From: Candidatus Helarchaeota archaeon
Lineage (GTDB): Archaea > Asgardarchaeota > Lokiarchaeia > Helarchaeales > JABXJV01
Direction of reading: 5' to 3'
Assembly (NCBI GenBank): GCA_013375355.1
Contig: JABXJV010000587.1
Location: 1 to 29,686, forward strand
DNA length: 29,686 nucleotides
Under the pieces are notes generated by a model. It ran no database searches, had not been told where the DNA came from, and worked only from the letters and a program-made list of their open reading frames with translations. Below, piece after piece: positions 17,351 to 24,063 of the stretch. The position numbers were made by a program, and so were the translations under genes. Within the stretch, counting starts at the first letter, position 1, and the number at the start of each line of letters is the position of its first letter.

Positions 17351-18226
17351 TTATAAAGTTGATAAATCTCCACTATATGAGATCAGTCTTATCTCTTTGA
17401 TTCCTTTAAGTTGCCTAATTTCTTGGACTAATTCATTTTGTTGTTCATATTTTAATTTGACTTCAATTACTCTTTCTGGATCTTCGTTGGTAGCCCATGT
17501 TGTTGATCTTGGTTTATATCTTTTACAATATTGTTTAAGAATTACAATTACAGGATCTGAATCGGCTTCTATTGACCTTTTCTTTAATTTTAATGAATCC
17601 TTCTTTAATGCTAATGAGTCTTTCTTAAAATCTAATGATTTCTTTTTATCTTCTATTGTATCAATATTATAATCTAAAGAATCTTTACCTAAATTTATAG
17701 AATCCAAAATATTTCTATCAAATTTTAATATTAAAAGATATGGTGTGTCAAATCGTGTTGTTCTTGAGATGATTGCAGTGATGAGTCCGATTAATAATAC
17801 AGAAACTATTGCGAGATAGTAAGCAGATACGCCGCATATAATTCCAGTTGTTATTGTCCAAAACATGAATGCTGTATCTTTAGGTTCTTTCACAGCTGTT
17901 CTAAACCGAACTATTGATAAAGCTCCAACAAGGCCAAGAGAAAGTGCTATACTGCCACTAACAACCATAACTACAGTGCAAGTTATCATCGCACACATCA
18001 TTAGCGTAACATTGAAGTTTTTAGAATAAAGTACCCCACTATAGGTTTTTTTATAAATGATATAAATCATAATTGCAGAAAAAAAGGCGACAGTTAGATT
18101 GAGTATTATCGTTTCTATCATTAATAATGATGTATTGGGCATTATTTGGTTATTTAATATAAAAGCTGATAACAATTCTACAATTAAATTCATTAATATT
18201 TTTTCAAATTGCTGCCCAACGACCAT
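17351..18226 (-). CDS. DUF4956 membrane protein with heptad-repeat insert
   Basis: A 291-residue protein of the DUF4956 family. Four membrane segments lie at about 15-30, 38-58, 72-98 and 120-152. The family signature is LSLGLVGALSIVRFRTAVKE (96-115), continuing PKDTAFMFWTITTGI. A cytoplasmic alpha/beta domain follows: strand YLLILKFD (163-170) and ERVIEVKLKYE to ISYSGDL (251-288). Between its first strand and the rest is an insert of seven 7-residue units (173-221), the last four of KK-x-S-L/I-x-x type. DUF4956 genes commonly sit beside VTC-domain and CotH genes, as here (101 bp after the CotH-VTC gene), so it is probably a partner of the polyphosphate polymerase, perhaps forming the membrane part. 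The biochemical role is not established. Confidence 0.88.
   Translation of the reverse strand: MVVGQQFEKILMNLIVELLSAFILNNQIMPNTSLLMIETIILNLTVAFFSAIMIYIIYKKTYSGVLYSKNFNVTLMMCAMITCTVVMVVSGSIALSLGLVGALSIVRFRTAVKEPKDTAFMFWTITTGIICGVSAYYLAIVSVLLIGLITAIISRTTRFDTPYLLILKFDRNILDSINLGKDSLDYNIDTIEDKKKSLDFKKDSLALKKDSLKLKKRSIEADSDPVIVILKQYCKRYKPRSTTWATNEDPERVIEVKLKYEQQNELVQEIRQLKGIKEIRLISYSGDLSTL
17564..17710 (-). repeat. 21-bp in-frame minisatellite, seven units
   Basis: Seven consecutive 21-bp units in the DUF4956 gene encode ILDSINL, GKDSLDY, NIDTIED, KKKSLDF, KKDSLAL, KKDSLKL and KKRSIEA (in order along the protein: residues 173-179, 180-186, 187-193, 194-200, 201-207, 208-214, 215-221). The three central to C-terminal units are also similar at DNA level; the first and third units are degenerate. 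The register is unbroken. Confidence 0.85.
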
Positions 18227-18327
18227 AATATTGACACTCCTTTCTTATTTTAGAAAAATATTTTTTATCATTTTCTAATCTAATATATTTATAAATGCCA
18301 TTATAAATCTAACAGTTGATATTCAAA

Positions 18328-20682
18328 TTATTCGATTCTTCTTGATTGAGTATATTTACTTATCGCTGATCTAACAAATGTCTTTAATTGAAGTATATTT
18401 TTAATATAATCTGGTAAAAAATGATCATATTTTATTTCTAGTATTATTTTATTATCTTGAAATGAATGATCTCTACAAATTTCTGGATTAAAAAAGTCAA
18501 TCTTTGTTTCTGAATGACCTAACATTTTATCAAATGTAATTCTGATATTATTGATATTATAATAATAAGCAATTCTGCGATAATCTATTTTTGTTTTCGG
18601 AATGTAGTGGAATTTTTTGAATTCGTAAAATATTTTATTTAAAACTTTGTTATTATACTTTAATAACAATTCATAATTTCCTTTTATTATTTCGGCTACA
18701 TCTTCTTGTTTTATTAAAGCTGATTCCTTTACAATTTCATTACTAACTTTATTTTTAATTTCAAATTTTATAATATTTGGATTTAAATCATACATCCTTA
18801 TCCTATATTTCTTTCTCGTTTCTACTCCCGCCAATTTTTCATATAATGCTTTATTTTCTTCATTATCGAAATATACACTTCTTACTAAGTAACCTTTACC
18901 TCCCTTACTATGTGGATCGAGTTTTAATACTTTTGAAAGAACATTTGATAAATATTCATATTCAATATGATTTATATAATATTTTAATTCATAACGCTTT
19001 ACTATAATCGTGTTTTTATCTCTTTCTTCCTTTGAAATTGATCCAAAAAGCTCTCTTATATTGGTCCTTCTTATCTCCAAAAAAACTGCTAAAATTTCTT
19101 TTCTTCCATAAATTACTATTAAAATTAATGGTGTTATTACCATTCCGAGTATTATGATCAAAACCCAAAAACTACCATCAAATGGTGGAATAAACCACAA
19201 TAATTCCGTTGGAGGGGGAGATTTTCTCTTTATTCCATGAATATAATTTATATTGTCATCAATCCATTTAATTCTCCCCTCAAACCAATTTTTGAATCGA
19301 TTAATTTCTTGCTCATATGTCTTAGGAAAAGGAGGTGGGTTTGCCCATATATATCTTCCAAGTATTGGCCACTTTTGGAAATTACGCTCTTTAGATTCAT
19401 TGAGTAATAATGTATAATTATCAATTATTGAGGTTATATTTTGCAAAGAAAATATTCCAGTTCGTAACTCATTCCATCTAGAAATCACCTTATTAGAAAA
19501 GTTATCATCCTCTAATAGTCGTTCAAACCAGAAAGTGCGAGGTCCTAGAACAGTCGCCCAATCTTTGGAATCCCAAGCTTTAAAATCATTCCAAAGTGTG
19601 TAACTATTAAAATTTCCCATAGCTCCATTATAATCCCAAATAGGACCCATCTTCAACTTTCCTCCCCTATCTTTATGCATGTACATACTAGCGCTGAATG
19701 CTTCACCATTTTTAAATAATTCATTTAATATGATATAATCAACAAAAGAGTCAACATCAATATATTTAGCATAACCATCTATGGGATCTGTGAAATTTTG
19801 TCCAGCAAGGGCAGCCTCAAATTCATCCATATAATTTTTTATCCAAGCACTTTGATTTTTTATATCTTCCATCTGATTGCCACTTGGATAGAAATAAAAT
19901 ATTCTTGTTCCTCTATCTGTAGTAAAATATTCATCTCCTGATAGTGGGTTATCGATTTTTAAAATATAACCACCACTGATCTCTGGTTCCATAGTTTCAT
20001 TTTCCAATAATGGAGTAACATTTACCCTAAATTCAGAAACTGTTATTCTCTCCATGAATACATAAACACCTTGATATTGGTCTTCAAGGGAACCTCCCGA
20101 ACAATTTATAAAGAGCTCCACAAACTTTGTTCTGACTGCATATTGACCTATCTGATTGCTAAGATTATAGGCCAAAGGATTACGCATAAGCGTTTTATCT
20201 GAATAAGGTGCATATAAAATCCAATCTGTTTCATTATGAAATCCAAGTAAAGGAACTTCAATGTCTTCTTCTGTATTACTTTTATTTCTAGTTTCAAAAA
20301 GAAATTGGCTCTTAGGATATTTCAGCGAACTTCTACCACGTATTTCGATCCCAATAGTACCATTAAAATCGGGAATGCTATAATTAACAGGTTGATCTGT
20401 AAGAAAATTTCTCCCTGAAGACTCATTATGGATTATTTGAATGTTAGCAATTATCTTTGGCTCGTCAGGTATAGATCTACCATATGTATTGATTACAATA
20501 ATAGGGAGATTAGAACTGAATGGTTTGTCCAGAATAAAAATTGGTTCTTTAGGTATTTGCGACCAAAAAATTATCGGGTTTACTGGATCGGGATGGGATA
20601 AATTAAAGATTCCAATACTTATTCCAAGGCTTCCTAGAGAAACGGAAAAAATAAATATTAGATTAATAAACTTTTTGCCCAT
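18328..20682 (-). CDS. CotH kinase - transmembrane - VTC polyphosphate polymerase fusion
   Basis: A 784-residue fusion. The N-terminal signal anchor is at about 6-27. The CotH region (57-480) has DWILYAPYSDKTLMRNPLAY (153-172), GVYVFMERITVSEFRV and HKDRGGKLKMGPIWDYNGAM (336-355). A transmembrane helix lies at 505-525. The VTC domain (558-784) lines the polymerase tunnel with basic and acidic strands: KRYELKYYI (562-570), LVRSVYFDN (599-607), YRIRMYD (626-632), IIKFEIKNK (637-645), KTKIDYRR (696-703), NIRITFDK (712-719) and ILEIKYDHFLPDYI (747-760). All the expected catalytic strand motifs look intact. VTC domains make polyphosphate from ATP. Predicted topology puts CotH outside (sequons NESS, NCS, NFT, NIT) and VTC inside. 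It heads the ten-gene minus-strand cluster, with DUF4956 next. Confidence 0.92.
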   Translation of the reverse strand: MGKKFINLIFIFSVSLGSLGISIGIFNLSHPDPVNPIIFWSQIPKEPIFILDKPFSSNLPIIVINTYGRSIPDEPKIIANIQIIHNESSGRNFLTDQPVNYSIPDFNGTIGIEIRGRSSLKYPKSQFLFETRNKSNTEEDIEVPLLGFHNETDWILYAPYSDKTLMRNPLAYNLSNQIGQYAVRTKFVELFINCSGGSLEDQYQGVYVFMERITVSEFRVNVTPLLENETMEPEISGGYILKIDNPLSGDEYFTTDRGTRIFYFYPSGNQMEDIKNQSAWIKNYMDEFEAALAGQNFTDPIDGYAKYIDVDSFVDYIILNELFKNGEAFSASMYMHKDRGGKLKMGPIWDYNGAMGNFNSYTLWNDFKAWDSKDWATVLGPRTFWFERLLEDDNFSNKVISRWNELRTGIFSLQNITSIIDNYTLLLNESKERNFQKWPILGRYIWANPPPFPKTYEQEINRFKNWFEGRIKWIDDNINYIHGIKRKSPPPTELLWFIPPFDGSFWVLIIILGMVITPLILIVIYGRKEILAVFLEIRRTNIRELFGSISKEERDKNTIIVKRYELKYYINHIEYEYLSNVLSKVLKLDPHSKGGKGYLVRSVYFDNEENKALYEKLAGVETRKKYRIRMYDLNPNIIKFEIKNKVSNEIVKESALIKQEDVAEIIKGNYELLLKYNNKVLNKIFYEFKKFHYIPKTKIDYRRIAYYYNINNIRITFDKMLGHSETKIDFFNPEICRDHSFQDNKIILEIKYDHFLPDYIKNILQLKTFVRSAISKYTQSRRIE

Positions 20683-20988
20683 TCCATAAACCTTTTTTAA
20701 TCATACAGAATCTCATGGTTACATTTCCAAAATTACATAAAATTACAATAAATCTCTTTAATAAGAATGTTTTTTAAATGATATTTCATTATACTAATTA
20801 ATATTAACTTCTTTAATTAAATATTATTTTGAAGAATTTTTTTTCCATAGTTATATTGTATTATAGGAAAAATTGAATTTAGAATTTAAATTTGATTAAA
20901 CTTCTTTTCTATATGCTTCTCAAATCTAATCTACCTTATTAATAGGTTATATTTTTAATCTTATTCTTATGATATTTTTATGATCTAA
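20683..20988. promoter_or_regulatory. Divergent intergenic region (CotH-VTC / acyltransferase)
   Basis: A 306-bp AT-rich spacer between the divergent CotH-VTC cluster and the acyltransferase gene, so it must carry the promoter of the ten-gene cluster and that of the plus-strand gene. A TATA-like string, TATATTTTTAATC (20948-20960), ends about 28 bases before the TTG start at 20989 and would suit a short-leader or leaderless transcript. T-runs at 20840-20848 and many A/T strings make other assignments unreliable. No ORF is seen. Confidence 0.35.
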
Positions 20989-22095
20989 TTGAATAACAAA
21001 ACTAGAAATACTATAGAATCCTCAAATAATGAGAGTAAAAAAATAACAATTTCGGAAGTTAGAAATCCAACTTCGAAAAAATCATCCAGAATTCATTCGA
21101 TAGATACAATGAGGGGATATCAAATTCTCCTTATGATTGCAGGACATTACAATTCTTTTCTTAAAATAGATTATTTTGAAACTGCAATGTTTACAATGTT
21201 TGTACGGAATATGGTTGAACAAGTTGCAAATCCATTATTCATAATCGTAATGGGAGTAGCACTGGTTTTATCAATGGATCAACGAAAAAAAAGAGGAAAA
21301 AATTTTAGAGATAATCTAATTCATCAAATAAAAAGAGCAATTATTTTCTTTTTATTAAATCAAGTACTTGTCATTACTTATGTAATATATTTTGGTGTTG
21401 AAATTACTTTTACTCAGTCTGGATTATATCCTGGATGGATAACTTCCCTTGGAATAATATCTGTATTTTGTTTTTTATTATTGTATGTAAAAAAGCTGTA
21501 TCGAATTTTAGTCATGATAGCAATTGAATTGCTTTATGAACTACATTTCATTAGTGGGTGGTGGGTATTTAATTTATCCGCATTTTTTTACATGACTTTC
21601 GGAACTCTTATTGGTGAATATATTCTTGAGGCTAGACAGAATGATTCATGGAGGGCATTTCAAATAAAGATATTTGTTTCAGGTGTTATTCTTTTTACTT
21701 TTGGAGTTCTTGCAGAGTTATATCTGTATAATACTTATGATTTAACGATCCCTCATACAACTACCCAATATGCTCCCCATTATAATATATATGCGTTAGG
21801 AATGTTTACTTTTGTTTTTTCAATTTTTTTTAGGATTCAAGATTATAAAAGAGATCCGGGGATGAGAATAGAAGCAATAAGAGTATTTAGTAATTTATCC
21901 CTCACTTTATTCTACTCACATTTAATAGTAATGGCAATTCTTTTTATTCCAATTGGGATGGGTAATGCATTTTCCGTTTATTCGTTTCTCATTTTTATGT
22001 TGTGTTTGTATATATTTATTTTTTTATTAGGAGTTCTATGGGCTAAAAAAGGTTATATTTATAGTTTTGAATGGATCATTCGAAAATTTAGCTAA
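20989..22095 (+). CDS. DUF1624/HGSNAT-like integral membrane acyltransferase
   Basis: A 368-residue polytopic protein. After about 33 hydrophilic residues comes RIHSIDTMRGYQILLMIAGH (34-53), the signature of the DUF1624 / heparan-glucosaminide N-acetyltransferase family, with the conserved Asp39, Arg42 and His53. PLFIIVMGVALVLSMDQR follows. About nine or ten further membrane helices run to a basic end. Family members move acyl groups, usually acetyl, across the membrane onto sugars, which fits the glycan context. The start is TTG at 20989. An in-frame TAA stands immediately before it, and the next Met (M41) lies inside the signature, so TTG is the only reasonable start. It ends three bases from the convergent methyltransferase fragment. 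Confidence 0.8.
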   Translation: MNNKTRNTIESSNNESKKITISEVRNPTSKKSSRIHSIDTMRGYQILLMIAGHYNSFLKIDYFETAMFTMFVRNMVEQVANPLFIIVMGVALVLSMDQRKKRGKNFRDNLIHQIKRAIIFFLLNQVLVITYVIYFGVEITFTQSGLYPGWITSLGIISVFCFLLLYVKKLYRILVMIAIELLYELHFISGWWVFNLSAFFYMTFGTLIGEYILEARQNDSWRAFQIKIFVSGVILFTFGVLAELYLYNTYDLTIPHTTTQYAPHYNIYALGMFTFVFSIFFRIQDYKRDPGMRIEAIRVFSNLSLTLFYSHLIVMAILFIPIGMGNAFSVYSFLIFMLCLYIFIFLLGVLWAKKGYIYSFEWIIRKFS

Positions 22096-22098
22096 AAC

Positions 22099-22569
22099 TT
22101 ATAAATTTGCCAAAGAATTAATTACTTTTCCAATAATAATCAAAGCTGGTGGATTTATTCCTTGATCCTTCGTTTTATTTATTACAGTATCAAGGGTTGC
22201 TGTTAAAAATTTTTGATCTGGGAAATAACCATGCTCTATTATGGAAATGGGTGTATTTTTAGGTAAGCCACCTTCGAGTAAAGATTTCACAATATCTGAA
22301 AGATTTCTTAATCCCATCAATATTACTAGAGTGTCTACTGCTTTAGCTAATAATTCAAAACTTACTTTCTTTTCTTCTTTGGTGGGATCTTCATGTCCAG
22401 TTACAATCCCAATCGAAGAAGAATACTTTCGATGTGTCAATGGAATATTAAATTGTATTGGAATTGAAAGCGCACTTGAAATTCCTGGAATAATTTCAAA
22501 TTCAATTTTATTTTTTATAAGAAATTCTAATTCCTTTGTACCTCTCCTAAAAATTAATAATAAATTAAT
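22099..22569 (-). pseudogene. Uroporphyrinogen-III C-methyltransferase, N-terminally truncated
   Basis: The frame between a stop at 22570-22572 and the stop at 22099 encodes about 156 residues that match the C-terminal part of SUMT (uroporphyrinogen-III C-methyltransferase, siroheme/cobalamin pathway). Key stretches are FEIIPGISSALSIP, PLTHRKYSSSIGIVTGHED, LAKAVDTLVILMGLRNLSDI and NPPALIIIGKVINSL. A full enzyme has about 240-260 residues; missing are the N-terminal glycine-rich SAM loop (GxGPGDPxL) and most of the first domain. Alignment begins at about LLLIFRRGTKELEF, where the family has the GDPFxFGRGxEE loop. Upstream DNA on this strand shows no remaining N-terminal motif in any frame. A start at the TTG 22438-22440 is possible but would remove still more. 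I treat it as a relic. Confidence 0.8.
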
Positions 22570-22974
22570 TTAAATAAGGGAAATGTCGAATTAGTCCTTT
22601 AAAAATAGAAAAATTTAACCAGAAGGGAAGAAATAATGGATTTGTAATAGGAAATTTCAGATAGAGGAACCGAAAATGCTCTCTTTAAAAAAAGGATCAA
22701 AATTTCACTTTTCTTATAGCCCCTCTCTTAATATTTAAGTAAGTTCTTGAATATTAACTTGAAAAGTAAAAAACGTCGGTTTCCATAATTCGACAAAAAT
22801 CTATACATTCTTCTTGAAATATAAAGTTAGGAAGGAGCCTAAAACGAATACAAAAATTTCAGAGCCTAAAATCTGAAGAAAATTAATTCAAGTAGGATTA
22901 TTTAACATGTCAAATATTCTAGCCGAATCTATGGAGCATAATATTGTCTTGTTACCAGAAAGAAGGCAAATAAT
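22570..22974. other. Intergenic region upstream of the winged-helix gene
   Basis: It holds no convincing gene. TGTCGAATTA at 22584-22593 recurs inverted at 22786-22795, and the 9-mer recurs again at 23768. GAGCCTAAAA occurs at 22835-22844 and 22862-22871, 27 bp apart. A 24-codon ATG ORF (22907-22981, ending RRQIIC) overlaps the TTG start of the next gene by its last bases and could be a leader peptide, but nothing else supports it. Confidence 0.4.
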
Positions 22975-23277
22975 TTGTTAAAAATAGAAAAAACTATTCC
23001 CAATAACAAGCTACCCCCTTTAGAGGAAATACTATCTTATAAAGCCAGAATCAAGATTATATTATTATTAGTGAAGGTGGGTGAATTAAATATTACTGAA
23101 ATTGCAAGACGAACGAATCTAAATAATAAAACTTGTAAAGAACACTTAAAGTATCTTACAAAGGTCAAAGTGATACAAGAAAAAAAATATGGGAAAATTC
23201 GGATATACAGGCTTCGAGTAGAAAATCCTAAAATTAGATCCTTAACAAATTTTGTCCAAAATTGGAATTCGAATTGA
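22975..23277 (+). CDS. Small winged helix-turn-helix regulator (ArsR-like)
   Basis: A 100-residue DNA-binding protein. Residues 17-82 form a winged helix: EEILSYKARIKIILLLVKVG (helix 1), LNITEIARRTNLN (helix 2), NKTCKEHLKYLTKVKVIQEK (recognition helix) and the wing KYGKIRIYRLR. This is the usual arrangement of archaeal ArsR/MarR-type single-domain regulators. No metal-binding cysteine pair or ligand domain is present (single Cys54). The start is TTG at 22975; no ATG or GTG occurs in frame before the fold. Three TGTCGAATT motifs flank the gene and could be its operators. It stands apart from other genes and may regulate itself or the giant surface protein downstream. Confidence 0.8.
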   Translation: MLKIEKTIPNNKLPPLEEILSYKARIKIILLLVKVGELNITEIARRTNLNNKTCKEHLKYLTKVKVIQEKKYGKIRIYRLRVENPKIRSLTNFVQNWNSN

Positions 23278-23808
23278 CTCAAAAAACATTTCGGTTTTAT
23301 TATTATTTCTTAAAGACTTTTTTGCACATTGAGTTCTATCTTTGATTCTTTTGGGCAATGAATTTATTATAATTCATTAATTTGTTATTTTTGACTCTTT
23401 TTATTTTATAAAAAGTTTATAAGATTTTAAAATAAATATATAAGTTTAGATATCTCCCCAATTTATTTCTCAATTAGTTTTCTATTCTCTTTTTTTTTAT
23501 TTCGCCATTTCTTCATAATTTGACCTCATTTTTTCTCATAGAAATATTTTCTACACATAATGTTAATAATTTTCTTCAGACCATATTTTTTGTACTTCAG
23601 ACCGTATCTTTTGTATTTTGAAAGATAAATTATTGTCTATTAAATATCATTAAAGTTATGGTTAAATATAACTAATTTTTAGTTCTCAAGACCTCCCTCT
23701 TTTCATTTATTAATCCAATTTTATATTTATTAATCAATTACATATTGATAACAACATAAAAGATAAGTGTCGAATTTGTCTTTAATAAACATCTTTTTTG
23801 AGGTCTCC
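23278..23808. other. AT-rich intergenic region with tandem repeat
   Basis: About 530 bp without a supportable gene. A 21-bp unit occurs twice in direct contact at 23574-23615. A looser pair of ATTTATTAATC strings starts at 23705 and 23725, 20 bp apart. A third TGTCGAATT motif is at 23768-23776. TATATAAG-type strings near 23440 are TATA-box-like but not assignable. Confidence 0.4.
23574..23615. repeat. 21-bp direct tandem repeat, two copies
   Basis: Copy 1 (23574-23594) begins CTTCAGACCATAT and copy 2 (23595-23615) begins CTTCAGACCGTAT. The two match at 19 of 21 positions (A/G and T/C differences) and abut exactly. It lies upstream of the small ORFs and the giant surface-protein gene. It could be a regulatory double site or a simple slippage duplication. 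Confidence 0.8.
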
Positions 23809-23919
23809 GTGCAAAAAATAACAGTATATAATAATAGAGGATTTCTAAAAGGCAAGCCTTACCCATTGGAAGAGAGGAGCCCTGCTAAATATTATAATTA
23901 TATGGAGATAGACGCTTAA
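23809..23919 (+). CDS. Small ORF, 36 residues (possible first half of a broken gene)
   Basis: It begins at GTG with GAGGT four bases upstream, a good Shine-Dalgarno, and encodes 36 residues including GKPYPLEERSPAKYYNYME, which looks protein-like rather than random. Its TAA (23917-23919) is directly followed, in the same frame, by the ATG of the next small ORF. An in-frame GTG at 23767 could extend it by 14 residues. No family is recognised. It may be a short gene translationally coupled to the next one, or the front half of a gene interrupted by a stop. Confidence 0.35.
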   Translation: MQKITVYNNRGFLKGKPYPLEERSPAKYYNYMEIDA

Positions 23920-24063
23920 ATGCCTATAGATCAAATTTATAAAGATAATTTTGAAAAGGATTTGGAAGATAATCTGTCAACAGTAAATACATATTTGGGA
24001 ATTAATTTAGGAAAATATTTTAAAATTAAGTCAAAGGAGAAAATCCATAATGGGAAAAAATAA
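23920..24063 (+). CDS. Small ORF, 47 residues, abutting in frame
   Basis: It starts MPIDQIYKDNFEKDLEDNL and continues STVNTYLGINLGKYFKIK. The protein is charged and soluble-looking, with no recognised family. The ATG follows the stop of the preceding ORF without a gap and in the same frame. The last 14 bases overlap the start of the giant NHL gene in another frame. Read through the TAA, the two ORFs give 83 residues with uniform character, which favours one ancestral gene with a nonsense change; coupled mini-genes are the alternative. Confidence 0.35.
   Translation: MPIDQIYKDNFEKDLEDNLSTVNTYLGINLGKYFKIKSKEKIHNGKK
24034..24039 (+). promoter_or_regulatory. Ribosome binding site of the giant NHL-repeat gene
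   Basis: AAGGAG ends ten bases before the ATG at 24050 and is complementary to the 16S rRNA tail. It supports this ATG, whose N-terminus is a good signal peptide, as the start of the open frame running to the window edge. Confidence 0.6.

Noticed and set aside
17564..17710. CRISPR-like repeat array
   Set aside because: The 21-bp units abut without spacers and keep a protein reading frame; it is a coding minisatellite.
22241..22573. 110-codon plus-strand ORF opposite the SUMT fragment
   Set aside because: The minus-strand frame carries clear SUMT motifs over the same bases; the plus frame has none.
22907..22981. 24-codon ORF ending within the regulator's TTG start
   Set aside because: Too short, without homology or a strong ribosome binding site; mentioned only as a possible leader in the intergenic entry.
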